A stretch of 64,000 nt of DNA from Treponema sp. UBA4377 (GTDB lineage Bacteria > Spirochaetota > Spirochaetia > Treponematales > Treponemataceae): NCBI GenBank assembly GCA_002391235.1, contig DGRX01000004.1, forward strand, positions 157,951 to 221,950. The letters are read 5' to 3'. Numbering within the stretch: the stretch's first letter is position 1; each line of letters opens with the position of its first letter. The notes beneath the pieces were generated by a model. It worked only from the letters and a program-made list of their open reading frames with translations. It ran no database searches and was not told the DNA's origin. This document shows, piece after piece, positions 44,133 through 52,020 of the stretch. The position numbers and the translations under genes are program-made.

Positions 44133-44927
44133 TTACTCCAGCACGCCCATGCTAGAAAGAATCAAGCTCGCGCTGACTGTCGCGGCGGTTTCTGTTCTCA
44201 TAATACGGCTGCCCATGCCTAGGCGGACAAAGCCGCGCTCTTCCAAGAGGGCGCGCTCGGCGGGCGACCAGCCGCGCTCGCTTCCGATGGCGGCGAGGAC
44301 GGGTCGGTCTTTTGGCGGGTTGTCTTGCAAAAAGGCATGGAGGCTTGTTTTGGGATCCACGTTGTCCAGCGCCAATTTTAGCGAGCCGCTTTTTAGGCTT
44401 GCAACCGATTCAAGGCCGTCGGCGCTTTTTGGGCTGGAGTCCGTTCCCGCTTCGGCGGCAAGGGCGTCAAGACAGGCCGCTAGCGTTGGATAAACGAAAG
44501 GCTTTGGAACATGCGCGCTTGCGGCTTGAACGGTTCCGTCCAAAAGCATTTTGTAGACTTCCGCCGGGTCGGAAAGGCTTGCCTTTAGGTAGGATTTTTC
44601 GCCCAGCTCGGTTCCGCAAAGGCGGACGCTGGAAACGCCAAGCGCGGCCATGTCGCGAAGCAGGCGCTTTAATTGAATCGGGCGCGGAAATCCGATAATC
44701 ATGTGCAAGGGAAAAAGCGGCTTTCCGTCGGACTGGGGCGTGAATGTAAAGTGAATCGCGCCGTCAATCTTAGTGATGGTCGCCGTTCCCGCCTGGCCGC
44801 CGATTACGCCAGCGTAAAAACTGTCGCCGACTCCTTTATGCAAAACTTTAATTATGTGCTGGGCGCGCTCGTCGCTTGCCGCGAGCGGGCGGTCGATTTC
44901 TTCCTGTTCAAAAAGGCAAATGTTCAT
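44133..44927 (-). CDS. rsmE: 16S rRNA (uracil(1498)-N(3))-methyltransferase RsmE
   Basis: This 264-aa SPOUT-fold methyltransferase has an N-terminal PUA-like part and the C-terminal knot signature IGSERGWSPAERALLEERGF...LGMGSRIMRTETA. The usual GPEGG is replaced by GSERG. It methylates N3 of U1498 in 16S rRNA using S-adenosylmethionine. A segment of about 25 residues (TDSSPKSADGLESVASLKSGS, near 165-190) seems extra and is encoded by a copy of the CAAGCCTAAAAAGCG-type repeat also found in the EamA gene. The start lies 8 nt downstream of the -10, so its mRNA is nearly leaderless. Confidence 0.88.
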   Translation of the reverse strand: MNICLFEQEEIDRPLAASDERAQHIIKVLHKGVGDSFYAGVIGGQAGTATITKIDGAIHFTFTPQSDGKPLFPLHMIIGFPRPIQLKRLLRDMAALGVSSVRLCGTELGEKSYLKASLSDPAEVYKMLLDGTVQAASAHVPKPFVYPTLAACLDALAAEAGTDSSPKSADGLESVASLKSGSLKLALDNVDPKTSLHAFLQDNPPKDRPVLAAIGSERGWSPAERALLEERGFVRLGMGSRIMRTETAATVSASLILSSMGVLE

Positions 44928-44935
44928 TTTGTATT

Positions 44936-44964
44936 AGAATATCTTTTTTCCCCAGCCTTTGCAA
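44936..44964 (-). promoter_or_regulatory. Promoter of rsmE, nearly leaderless
   Basis: Reading leftward: TTGCAA (44964-44959), 17-nt spacer, TATTCT (44941-44936), 8 nt to ATG 44927. TTGCAA is self-complementary and also serves as the possible -35 of the rightward promoter at 44959-44989. Confidence 0.6.
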
Positions 44965-44989
44965 TACTAGTTTGAGGAACATTTATAGT
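44959..44989 (+). promoter_or_regulatory. Promoter of the structured RNA candidate
   Basis: TTGCAA (44959-44964), 19-nt spacer, TATAGT (44984-44989). The predicted start at about 44996 coincides with the first base of the long closing stem of the RNA. The spacer is longer than optimal. Confidence 0.45.
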
Positions 44990-44995
44990 AATCCA

Positions 44996-45132
44996 CCCAA
45001 GCGAAGGCAGGCGTAAGCGGAAGGCCGGCTGCTGCGCGCTTAGCGCACGTTAAGCTAATCTCTTTGCCTTAAAAGTAGCTCGCGCGCAGATAGACGGATT
45101 CCGCTGAGAGCCTGCATTCGCTTGGTTTTCTG
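44996..45132 (+). ncRNA. Candidate structured non-coding RNA, rod-like with central bubble (6S-like shape)
   Basis: The region without a gene between rsmE and cellobiose phosphorylase folds into one long rod. The outer stem 44997-45012 with 45110-45125 pairs at 15 of 16 positions; then AGCGGAA (45016-45022) pairs with TTCCGCT (45099-45105). A symmetrical 9 x 9 nt bubble (45023-45031 and 45090-45098) follows, then CTGCGCGC (45032-45039) with GCGCGCAG (45082-45089) and a small apical hairpin TTAGC/GCTAA (45040-45058). The outer stem is followed by TTTTCTGTT, as in an intrinsic terminator, and a promoter lies just upstream. A central bubble between GC-rich stems is the architecture of 6S RNA, but the length (about 137 nt) is short and the identity is not established. 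It ends before the promoter of the next gene, so it is not that gene's leader. Confidence 0.6.
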
Positions 45133-45166
45133 TTAGTTGATATTTTCCCCAAACCGCCGATTTTCC

Positions 45167-45195
45167 TTGACAAAAGGCAAAAGCGCGGTTACACT
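45167..45195 (+). promoter_or_regulatory. Promoter of the cellobiose phosphorylase-glycerol kinase operon
   Basis: TTGACA (45167-45172), 17-nt spacer, TACACT (45190-45195); leader of about 49 nt with AGGAG before ATG 45251. The -35 plus the first part of the spacer (TTGACAAAAGGCAAAAGC) closely resembles that of the LacI-gene promoter at 4622. Confidence 0.7.
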
Positions 45196-45250
45196 GTTCC
45201 TATACCATCAAAGCAAGTTGGTTGAAAAAATCACCAAACAGGAGCAATCT

Positions 45251-47740
45251 ATGAAATTTGGATTCTTTGACGACGAAAAGCGCGAGTACGCCATCACGAC
45301 TCCGCAGACGCCCTATCCTTGGATCAACTACTTGGGAAGCGAAAAATTCTTCTCGCTAATCTCAAACACTGCGGGCGGATACGCCTTTTACACCGACGCT
45401 CGCTTGCGCCGCTTGACCCGCTACCGCTACAACAACATTCCGCTTGACAACAACGGCCGCTACTTCTTCATCAAAGACGGCGACACGATTTGGAACCCCG
45501 GCTGGCAGCCCACGCAGACTCCGCTTGACAAGTACGAGTGCCGCCACGGCTTTGGCTACACAAAGTTCGCCTCGGAAAAGAACGGAGTCGCCGCCGACGT
45601 TTTGTACATGGTTCCCGTTCACGAAAACTGCGAAGTCGAGCAAATCACTTTGACAAACAAGTCTTCTTCAGAAAAGAAAATCAGCCTTGTTTCTTTTGTC
45701 GAATGGTGCCTTTACAACGCCTCGGACGACTGCCAGAACTTCCAGCGCAACTTCAGCACAGGCGAAGTTGAAATCGAAGGCAGCGCGATTTACCACAAGA
45801 CCGAATACCGCGAGCGCCGCAACCACTTTACTTTCTATTCTTGCAACCAAAAGATTGACGGCTTTGACACAGACCGCGAGACTTTCCTCGGCCTTTACAA
45901 CAACTTGGGCCAGGCAAAGACTGTCGTTGAAGGAAAGAGCGGAAACTCAGTCGCCGACGGTTGGTCTCCGATCGCAAGCCACCGCTTGGAAATAACGCTT
46001 AAGGCCGGCGAGTCCAAGACCGCGATTTTTGTTTTGGGCTACATCGAAAACGACGACGCCAAAAAATTCCTTTCCGACGCCGACAAGGAAGCCGCGCTCA
46101 AAGCCGGCCTCTTGCGCACCAACACGGCGAGCGGAGTAATCAACAAGGAAAAGGCCTACGAGCTTCAGAAAAAGTTTGACACGCCCGAAAAAGTCGCCAA
46201 GGCCTTTGACGACTTGCGCGCCTTCTGGGACGAAACATTGAGCCACTTTACCCTTAAGAGCGGCGACGAAAAGCTTGACCGCATGGCCGTTTGGAACCAG
46301 TACCAGTGCGTCGTCACCTACAACTTCGCCCGCTCAGCCTCTTACTTTGAGAGCGGAATCGGACGCGGCCTTGGCTTCCGCGACACCTCACAGGACATGC
46401 TTGGAGCCGCGCACCAGCTTCCGGCAAGCCGCATCCGCGAACGCCTTTACGATGTGGCCGCCACGCAGTTTGAGGACGGCTCGGCCTACCACCAGTTCCA
46501 GCCGCTCACAAAGCGCGGAAACGCCGACATCGGTTCCAACTTCAACGACGACCCGCTTTGGCTTATCCTTGGCGTGGGCAACTACATTCGCGAAACCGGC
46601 GACGTTGACTTCCTTAAAGTTGACGTTCCCTTTGACAACAGCGAGACCAACAAGGCCACGATGTTCGAGCACCTAAAGCGCTCTTACAACTACATTCCCA
46701 ACCACATGGGCCCGCACGGACTTCCGCTCATCGGCCGCGCCGACTGGAACGACTGCCTTAACCTCAACTGCTTCTCAACCAACCCCAATGACTCGTTCCA
46801 GACTTGCACCAACAAGGAAGGAAAGAACGCCGAGTCCGTAATGATTGCCGAAATGTTCGTTTACGTCACTCCCGACTACGTTCAGATGTGCCGCTTGATG
46901 GGCGAGGAAGAGGAAGCCAAGCGCGCCGAAGACGCCGCCGCCAAGATGGAGGCGCAGATTTGCAACGCCGCTTGGGACGGAGAATGGTATGTCCGCGCCT
47001 TTGACGACGCCGGAAGAAAAATCGGCTCAAAGGAATGTGAGGACGGAAAAATCTTCATCGAGTCGCAGGGCTTTGGAACGATGGCCAAAATCGGAAAGGA
47101 CAAGGGCTATCCCGAAAAGTCTTTGGACAGCGTAAAGAAATACCTTGACTCAAAGTACGGCATCGTAATTTTGGATCCGCCTTACAAAGAGTACCATGTT
47201 GAATTGGGAGAGGTTTCTTCTTATCCGCCGGGATACAAGGAGAACGGCGGTATCTTCTGCCACAACAATCCGTGGGTCATCATCGGCGAAGTCGTCAACG
47301 GCCGCCCGCAGGACGCCTTTGAGCACTACAAGAAAATCGCGCCGGCTTACTTGGAGGACATCTCAGAAATTCACCGCACCGAGCCTTATGTTTACGCGCA
47401 GATGATTGCCGGAAAGACCGCCCGCCGCTTTGGCGAGGCCAAGAACTCTTGGCTTACGGGAACGGCGGCTTGGAACTTCGTTACGCTTTCGCAGTACCTT
47501 TGCGGCTTGCGCCCGACATGGAAGGGCTTGGAAGTCGAGCCCCGCTTGCCGGAGCACGTTAAGAACGCCCAGCTTGTCCGCAAGTTCCAGGGAGTGACAT
47601 ACAAGATTAACGTCATCAACAAGAAGAACGACGGCGCTGTTTCGATTGTTGTCACAAACGGAAAGGCCGACGTTGACGGAACGATCGTAAAGGCGCAGGC
47701 CGGCCAGAAAGAGGTCAGCCTGGAAGTCACTGTCGGCTAA
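45251..47740 (+). CDS. cbpA: Cellobiose phosphorylase (GH94)
   Basis: The 829-aa enzyme has the size and signature sequences of cellobiose phosphorylases: NNIPLDNNGRYFFIKDGD and NPGWQPTQTPLDKYECRHG near the N-terminus, GIGRGLGFRDTSQDMLG, and GRADWNDCLNLN containing the conserved acidic pair Asp498/Asp501 where the general acid lies. It splits cellobiose with phosphate into glucose 1-phosphate and glucose in the cytoplasm (no signal peptide). The start follows AGGAGCAATCT. An upstream in-frame extension to 45137 would cross the promoter. A related specificity such as chitobiose is less likely but cannot be excluded. It is followed after 10 nt by glpK. Confidence 0.88.
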   Translation: MKFGFFDDEKREYAITTPQTPYPWINYLGSEKFFSLISNTAGGYAFYTDARLRRLTRYRYNNIPLDNNGRYFFIKDGDTIWNPGWQPTQTPLDKYECRHGFGYTKFASEKNGVAADVLYMVPVHENCEVEQITLTNKSSSEKKISLVSFVEWCLYNASDDCQNFQRNFSTGEVEIEGSAIYHKTEYRERRNHFTFYSCNQKIDGFDTDRETFLGLYNNLGQAKTVVEGKSGNSVADGWSPIASHRLEITLKAGESKTAIFVLGYIENDDAKKFLSDADKEAALKAGLLRTNTASGVINKEKAYELQKKFDTPEKVAKAFDDLRAFWDETLSHFTLKSGDEKLDRMAVWNQYQCVVTYNFARSASYFESGIGRGLGFRDTSQDMLGAAHQLPASRIRERLYDVAATQFEDGSAYHQFQPLTKRGNADIGSNFNDDPLWLILGVGNYIRETGDVDFLKVDVPFDNSETNKATMFEHLKRSYNYIPNHMGPHGLPLIGRADWNDCLNLNCFSTNPNDSFQTCTNKEGKNAESVMIAEMFVYVTPDYVQMCRLMGEEEEAKRAEDAAAKMEAQICNAAWDGEWYVRAFDDAGRKIGSKECEDGKIFIESQGFGTMAKIGKDKGYPEKSLDSVKKYLDSKYGIVILDPPYKEYHVELGEVSSYPPGYKENGGIFCHNNPWVIIGEVVNGRPQDAFEHYKKIAPAYLEDISEIHRTEPYVYAQMIAGKTARRFGEAKNSWLTGTAAWNFVTLSQYLCGLRPTWKGLEVEPRLPEHVKNAQLVRKFQGVTYKINVINKKNDGAVSIVVTNGKADVDGTIVKAQAGQKEVSLEVTVG

Positions 47741-47750
47741 ACGGCGCTAG

Positions 47751-49256
47751 ATGCAACAATTCATCCTGGCCCTGGACGAGGGAACGACCTCTTGCCGCGC
47801 CGTCGTTTTTGACAAGCGCTGCAAAATGGTCGCGGTAGAGCAAAAGGAATTCACGCAATTCTATCCCAAGCCGGGCTGGGTTGAGCACGACGCGCAGGAG
47901 ATTTTCGACACGCAGATGGCCACGATAAACGCGGCCCTGCAAAAGGCGGGAATCTCCAAAGCGGACGCAGGCCAAAAGGTGGCCGCGCTCGGAATCACAA
48001 ACCAGCGCGAAACCTTAGTCATGTGGGATAGGCAGACCGGAAAGCCTGTCTGTCCCGCAATCGTTTGGCAATGCCGCCGCACCGCGCAAATCGCAGACGA
48101 CCTTGTCACGCAAGGCTACGGCGAAAAAATCCGCGCGGCCACCGGCCTTATCCCCGACGCCTACTTTACCGGCACAAAAATCAAATGGCTTTTGGAAAAC
48201 CTTCCGGGCCTGCGCGCGCGCTGCGAGGCCGGCGAAGTCTTGGCCGGAACAATCGATTCTTGGCTTGTTTGGAAACTGAGCGGCGGCAAGGCGCATGTAA
48301 CCGACTACACCAACGCAAGCCGCACGATGCTCTTTAACATTCATACGCTTGAATGGGACAAAGAGCTTTTGCATTTGCTTAACATTCCCCAAAAGATTTT
48401 GCCGCGCGTAGTCGATTCAAGCGGAGTGTACGCTACGACCGACAAAAGCGTTTGCGCCTTTGAAATTCCAATCGCGAGCGCGATAGGCGACCAGCAGTCC
48501 GCGCTTTTTGGCCAAGGCTGCTTCAAGCCCGGCGAGGCCAAGAACACTTACGGCACCGGCTGCTTTTTGCTTATGAACACAGGAAGCAAGGCCTATCTTT
48601 CAAAAAATAAATTGCTTACTACAATCGCGATTGGCCTTAACGGAAAAGTTGAGTACGCGCTTGAAGGCAGCATCTTTATGGGCGGAGCGGTCGTCAAATG
48701 GCTCCGCGACGAGCTGAACATTATAAGCGCTTCCAAGGAATGCGACGGTTTGGCAGCTACAGTTCCAGACTCAAACGGAGCGATACTGGTTCCGGCCTTT
48801 ACCGGCTTGGGCGCGCCTTACTGGGATCCCTACGCGCGCGGAATATTGGTTGGCCTTACCCGCGGAACCAACAAGGCGCACATTTGCCGCGCGGCGCTGG
48901 ACGCGATAGCCTTTCAGGTTACGGACAGCTTAAAGTGCATGGAGGACGACTCCGGCATTAAGATAAGCGCGCTCAAGGTTGACGGAGGAGCCAGCGCCTC
49001 CAACATTCTTATGCAAATCCAAGCGGACTATTTAAACGCAAAAGTCATTCGCCCGCAGAACACGGAAACGACAGTAACGGGCGCGGCTTTTTTGGCGGGC
49101 CTTGCCGTCGGCTTTTGGGAAAGCAAAGACGAGATACTTTCGTTTTGGAAGGCCGACAGGGAATTTAGCCCGGCGATGGAAGATGCCGACAGAGCGCGCG
49201 CGATTGCCGCTTGGAAAAAGGCCGTGGTCCGCGCGCAAAAGTGGGCGGACGACTAG
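47751..49256 (+). CDS. glpK: Glycerol kinase
   Basis: This 501-aa FGGY-family kinase has the N-terminal phosphate loop LDEGTTSCRAVVFD (residues 8-21), ITNQRET, the glycerol-contacting DAYFTGTKIKWLL region, GDQQSALFGQGCF, YGTGCF and the C-terminal KVDGGASASN motif. It phosphorylates glycerol to glycerol 3-phosphate with ATP. The start is 10 nt after the cellobiose phosphorylase stop without a strong Shine-Dalgarno site, so the two genes are probably one transcription unit. A glycerol gene joined to a cellobiose gene is unusual; no glpF or glpD is nearby. Confidence 0.93.
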   Translation: MQQFILALDEGTTSCRAVVFDKRCKMVAVEQKEFTQFYPKPGWVEHDAQEIFDTQMATINAALQKAGISKADAGQKVAALGITNQRETLVMWDRQTGKPVCPAIVWQCRRTAQIADDLVTQGYGEKIRAATGLIPDAYFTGTKIKWLLENLPGLRARCEAGEVLAGTIDSWLVWKLSGGKAHVTDYTNASRTMLFNIHTLEWDKELLHLLNIPQKILPRVVDSSGVYATTDKSVCAFEIPIASAIGDQQSALFGQGCFKPGEAKNTYGTGCFLLMNTGSKAYLSKNKLLTTIAIGLNGKVEYALEGSIFMGGAVVKWLRDELNIISASKECDGLAATVPDSNGAILVPAFTGLGAPYWDPYARGILVGLTRGTNKAHICRAALDAIAFQVTDSLKCMEDDSGIKISALKVDGGASASNILMQIQADYLNAKVIRPQNTETTVTGAAFLAGLAVGFWESKDEILSFWKADREFSPAMEDADRARAIAAWKKAVVRAQKWADD

Positions 49257-49355
49257 CGGCGCGAAAATTGGACGCAGGCCAAAAATTGTTGGACGCCGCG
49301 TGAGCCGCAACAAACGCGCTCGCAATACTCGCGCGTTCAGCGGTAATGTGTTGGC

Positions 49356-49643
49356 TTAAATCAAATGCTTGCGCTTGTCGGGGTTTGTTGATTCCTTGTA
49401 AAGAATCGCGACGTTTCCGATAATGCGCACAAGCTCGGCGCCGGTCTTGGCGCAAAGTTCCGCGGTCAATTCTTTTTTCTCTTCTTTAAATTCGTTGAAC
49501 TTAACTTTTATCAATTCGTGGTCGTCGATTACCTTCGCGATTTTTTGGACGACGCCGTCGGTCAAGCCGCCTTGTCCGACTATTACAAGAGGATTCAAAT
49601 TGCTTGCCGCGCTGGACAATGTTTTTCTTTGTGAACTAGTCAT
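49356..49643 (-). CDS. yhbY: YhbY/CRS1 family RNA-binding protein
   Basis: The 95-aa protein has the YhbY fold markers LNPLVIVGQGGLTDGVVQKI and GAELVRIIGNVAILYKES. Family members bind the 50S precursor during ribosome assembly. It has its own promoter with 6 nt between -10 and ATG 49643, so the mRNA is predicted leaderless. It is divergent from the HU-like gene. Confidence 0.9.
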   Translation of the reverse strand: MTSSQRKTLSSAASNLNPLVIVGQGGLTDGVVQKIAKVIDDHELIKVKFNEFKEEKKELTAELCAKTGAELVRIIGNVAILYKESTNPDKRKHLI

Positions 49644-49649
49644 GCGCTT

Positions 49650-49678
49650 ATTCTATCACAGTTCGCGCGCTTTTGCTA
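49650..49678 (-). promoter_or_regulatory. Promoter of yhbY, leaderless
   Basis: Reading leftward: TAGCAA (49678-49673), 17-nt spacer, TAGAAT (49655-49650), AAGCGC, ATG 49643. Confidence 0.6.
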
Positions 49679-49688
49679 TAGTTCCCAC

Positions 49689-49717
49689 TTGCGCATAATT
49701 AAAAAATCGTGTAGAAT
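49689..49717 (+). promoter_or_regulatory. Promoter of the HU-like gene
   Basis: TTGCGC (49689-49694), 17-nt spacer, TAGAAT (49712-49717). The leader is about 35 nt and ends in TTGGGGGAAAG before ATG 49758. Confidence 0.55.
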
Positions 49718-49757
49718 GTTTGCATAACTTAAAGAACATTTTTTGGGGGAAAGAAAA

Positions 49758-50042
49758 ATGAACAAATCAGAACTTATTGACGCCATTGCCGAGGAAACAA
49801 AACTTTCAAAGAAAGACACAGAAGCGTTTGTAAAATCATTCGTAGACGTTGTTTCAAAAGCGCTTAAGAAGGGAGACGATGTCGCCTTGGTTGGCTTTGG
49901 AACATTCGCCGTTACAAAGCGCGCCGCCCGCACAGGCCACAATCCTAAGACTGGCGAGACAATCAAGATTGCCGCCGCCAAGACACCCAAGTTCAAGCCT
50001 GGAAAGGGCCTTAAGGACTTGGTCAACGGAGCCAAAAAATAA
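49758..50042 (+). CDS. hup: HU/IHF-family DNA-binding protein
   Basis: The 94-aa protein has the HU body MNKSELIDAIAEETKLSKKD and the DNA-binding arm VGFGTFAVTKRAARTGHNPKTGE. It bends and compacts DNA as a dimer. The start is placed at ATG 49758 after the purine-rich GGGGGAAAG. It is monocistronic, with its own promoter and terminator. Uniform codon choice suggests high expression. Confidence 0.93.
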   Translation: MNKSELIDAIAEETKLSKKDTEAFVKSFVDVVSKALKKGDDVALVGFGTFAVTKRAARTGHNPKTGETIKIAAAKTPKFKPGKGLKDLVNGAKK

Positions 50043-50071
50043 GTTGACGCGCCGCAAAGCGCATGTCGATG

Positions 50072-50100
50072 AAAGCCGCCCTTACGGGGCGGTTTTTTTT
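50072..50100 (+). terminator. Terminator of the HU-like gene
   Basis: CCGCCC (50076-50081) pairs with GGGCGG (50087-50092), extended by A/T and wobble pairs on the outside, followed by T8. Confidence 0.8.
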
Positions 50101-50117
50101 GTCCGCGCGTCTTTGTC

Positions 50118-50146
50118 TTGCAAACGCGCATAAAATGCGCTACCAT
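50118..50146 (+). promoter_or_regulatory. Promoter of the PAP2-M14-M14 operon, leaderless
   Basis: TTGCAA (50118-50123), 17-nt spacer ending TGCGC, TACCAT (50141-50146), 6 nt to ATG 50153. The block GTCTTGCAAACG is identical to that at the promoter at 105-116. Confidence 0.6.
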
Positions 50147-50152
50147 AATTAT

Positions 50153-51097
50153 ATGGATTTGCAATGTTTGCTTTGGCTGCAAGACATTAGAATGGGCCGC
50201 GGCCAATTTATTGAAAATTTGCTATGCTTTATTTCAGACACGCCAATTTATTTTATTGTCGTTTTGGCTTTGCTATATTCCATCCTTGACAAGAAAAAAT
50301 TTTCAAACGCGCTTTTTTGCTACATCATTTGTTCCACATTGAACGCCTTTGTGAAAATCACGGCTTGCGTTTACAGGCCTTGGATAAAAGAGCCTCGGAT
50401 CGTTCCTGCAAAAAAATCTTTGGGCAGCGCCACGGGATATTCTTTTCCGAGCGGCCACACCAGTTGCGCGGCCTCATGCTCTTTGGGCGTTGTAAGCCAA
50501 TATAAGGACAATAAAGTTCTTGTAATTCTTTTGGCTATTTACACATTGATTGTCGCTTTTTCCAGATGCTATTTAAGCTGCCACACTCCTCAAGACGTTT
50601 TGGTTGGCCTGGTTGAGGCTGCCGTCGCTTTGGCGGCCGCGTCGGCCTTGGCGAAATTCATTCAAAAAAAGGAAGGCAATGACAAAGTTGTTTTTGTCGG
50701 AGCGACAATTTTATTCGCAGCGCTGTTCGCTTATATTTTCATCAAGCCTTATCCGATTGACCTAGACGCGGCCGCAAACGTTTTGGTTGACCCAAAAAAA
50801 ATGCAGCAGGACGCGGTGTTTGACTTTGCGTTTGCGATCGGCTTTATCCACGCTTGGTTTTTGGAGAGGCGCTTTATAAAATTTTCAACCGACAAGCTTG
50901 ACGCAAAAAAGCGCGCCGTCCGCTTGCTGGTTGTTTCCGCTCTGGCCTTAATCATAAGCCTTGCGCTTTATCCCGCCGCAAAGGCGCTCTTTGACAAAAG
51001 GCTGGCAAAGTTTATAGATGGATACTTGCTTCCGTTTTCTTCGGTTTTTATCGGGCCGATGATTTTTAGTAAAATAGAAAGGGCGTTAAAATGGTAA
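50153..51097 (+). CDS. PAP2-family membrane phosphatase
   Basis: This 314-aa multi-pass protein has the three-part acid phosphatase signature KITACVYRP, SFPSGHTS and SRCYLSCHTPQD. The family dephosphorylates lipid phosphates such as undecaprenyl or phosphatidylglycerol phosphates at the membrane. After the PAP2 core (to about residue 175) there is a C-terminal extension with several further hydrophobic segments of unknown role. The start ATG 50153 is set by the promoter. The stop overlaps the next start (ATGGTAA, 7 nt), so it is coupled to the M14-type genes. Confidence 0.85.
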   Translation: MDLQCLLWLQDIRMGRGQFIENLLCFISDTPIYFIVVLALLYSILDKKKFSNALFCYIICSTLNAFVKITACVYRPWIKEPRIVPAKKSLGSATGYSFPSGHTSCAASCSLGVVSQYKDNKVLVILLAIYTLIVAFSRCYLSCHTPQDVLVGLVEAAVALAAASALAKFIQKKEGNDKVVFVGATILFAALFAYIFIKPYPIDLDAAANVLVDPKKMQQDAVFDFAFAIGFIHAWFLERRFIKFSTDKLDAKKRAVRLLVVSALALIISLALYPAAKALFDKRLAKFIDGYLLPFSSVFIGPMIFSKIERALKW

Positions 51098-52020
51098 CGG
51101 TTGTGGCGAGCGTTGATTTGCCGGTTGACGAAAAGCTTACGGTAAAAAAGAACACGATTAAGGGCGACGGAAGCGGCAAACGCTTTTGCTTGTTGACAGG
51201 CATTCACGGCGACGAGTTGGAAGGACAGCTTGTTTGCTACAAAGTTCAGGAACGGATAAACGCCGCTCCGCAAAATTTCCACGGAACGCTTGACATCTAT
51301 CCCGCGCTTAATCCGCTTGGAATCGATTCAATAACGCGCGGCATTCCGGCCTTTGACTTGGACATGAACCGAACGTTCCCTGGCGAAGCGGATGGAACGA
51401 TGACTGAATACATCGCGTCAAAAATTTTGCGCGACGCCAGCGGAGCGGATTTTGCGCTTGACGTTCACGCAAGCAACATTTTTGTCCGCGAGCTTCCGCA
51501 AGTCCGCGTTCCGCCTGAGTTCAAGGACGCCGTCCTGCCGTTTGCCAAGCTTTTAAACATGGACTTGCTTTGGGTTTGCGACAACACTTCGGTGCAAGAA
51601 AACTCATTGGTTTACTCGCTCAACCAAAACGGAACGCCGTCCGCCGTAATCGACATGGGAATCGGAATGAACTACACAGGCGCCTTTGCCGACCAGCTGA
51701 CCGACGGAATTTTTTGCCTCTTGGCCAAAATGGGAATGTGGACCGGCCAGATAGTTCAGCCGCGCGAGCCGGTTTATTCTGACCAAGAAAGCGACATGAC
51801 AATGCTTGTTTCAAAGACGGCCGGTTTTTTTGTCCGCAAAATTGAATGCGGAAATCGGGTTCAAAAGGGCGAACTGCTTGGCGAGATAATTGATCCGCTG
51901 GAAGGAAAAGTTTTGGCGCAAATCAAGTCGCCGCGCGCGGGCCTTTTGTTCACCTTGCGGGAGTATCCAATTGTTGAAATCGGCTCGACCTTGGGGAGGC
52001 TTTTGAATGAAGGAAATTAG
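51091..52020 (+). CDS. M14-type succinylglutamate desuccinylase/aspartoacylase-like zinc enzyme
   Basis: The 309-aa protein has the zinc site HGDELEG (His39, Glu42) and DVHAS (His126) plus the substrate-arginine motif DLDMNRTFPG of the AstE/AspA branch of M14 carboxypeptidases. The usual catalytic Glu near TVE-x-G appears as Asp in VIDMG. The C-terminal about 80 residues form a lipoyl/barrel-sandwich-like cap (VRKIECGNRVQKGELLGEI). It would hydrolyse an amide or peptide bond of an acylated amino acid or small peptide; the true substrate is unknown. There is no signal peptide. It overlaps PAP2 by 7 nt and the next gene by 14 nt. Confidence 0.8.
   Translation: MVTVVASVDLPVDEKLTVKKNTIKGDGSGKRFCLLTGIHGDELEGQLVCYKVQERINAAPQNFHGTLDIYPALNPLGIDSITRGIPAFDLDMNRTFPGEADGTMTEYIASKILRDASGADFALDVHASNIFVRELPQVRVPPEFKDAVLPFAKLLNMDLLWVCDNTSVQENSLVYSLNQNGTPSAVIDMGIGMNYTGAFADQLTDGIFCLLAKMGMWTGQIVQPREPVYSDQESDMTMLVSKTAGFFVRKIECGNRVQKGELLGEIIDPLEGKVLAQIKSPRAGLLFTLREYPIVEIGSTLGRLLNEGN

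Noticed and set aside
44996..45132. Small SRP RNA (4.5S) as identity of the structured RNA
   Set aside because: The GGAA-type apical tetraloop and the flanking conserved asymmetric loop of SRP RNA are absent; the apex is a TTAGC/GCTAA hairpin.
44996..45250. Riboswitch in the leader of the cellobiose phosphorylase gene
   Set aside because: A good promoter (45167-45195) lies between the structure and the gene, and the structure ends in its own T-rich tail, so it is probably not in that leader.
45251..47740. Chitobiose or laminaribiose phosphorylase instead of cellobiose phosphorylase
   Set aside because: Length and the N-terminal NNIPLDNNGRYFF and NPGWQP blocks fit cellobiose phosphorylases better; a specificity test would still be needed.
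49257..49355. Terminator between glpK and yhbY
   Set aside because: A weak AACGCG/CGCGTT pairing exists, but there is no T-run in either direction, so no terminator is called.
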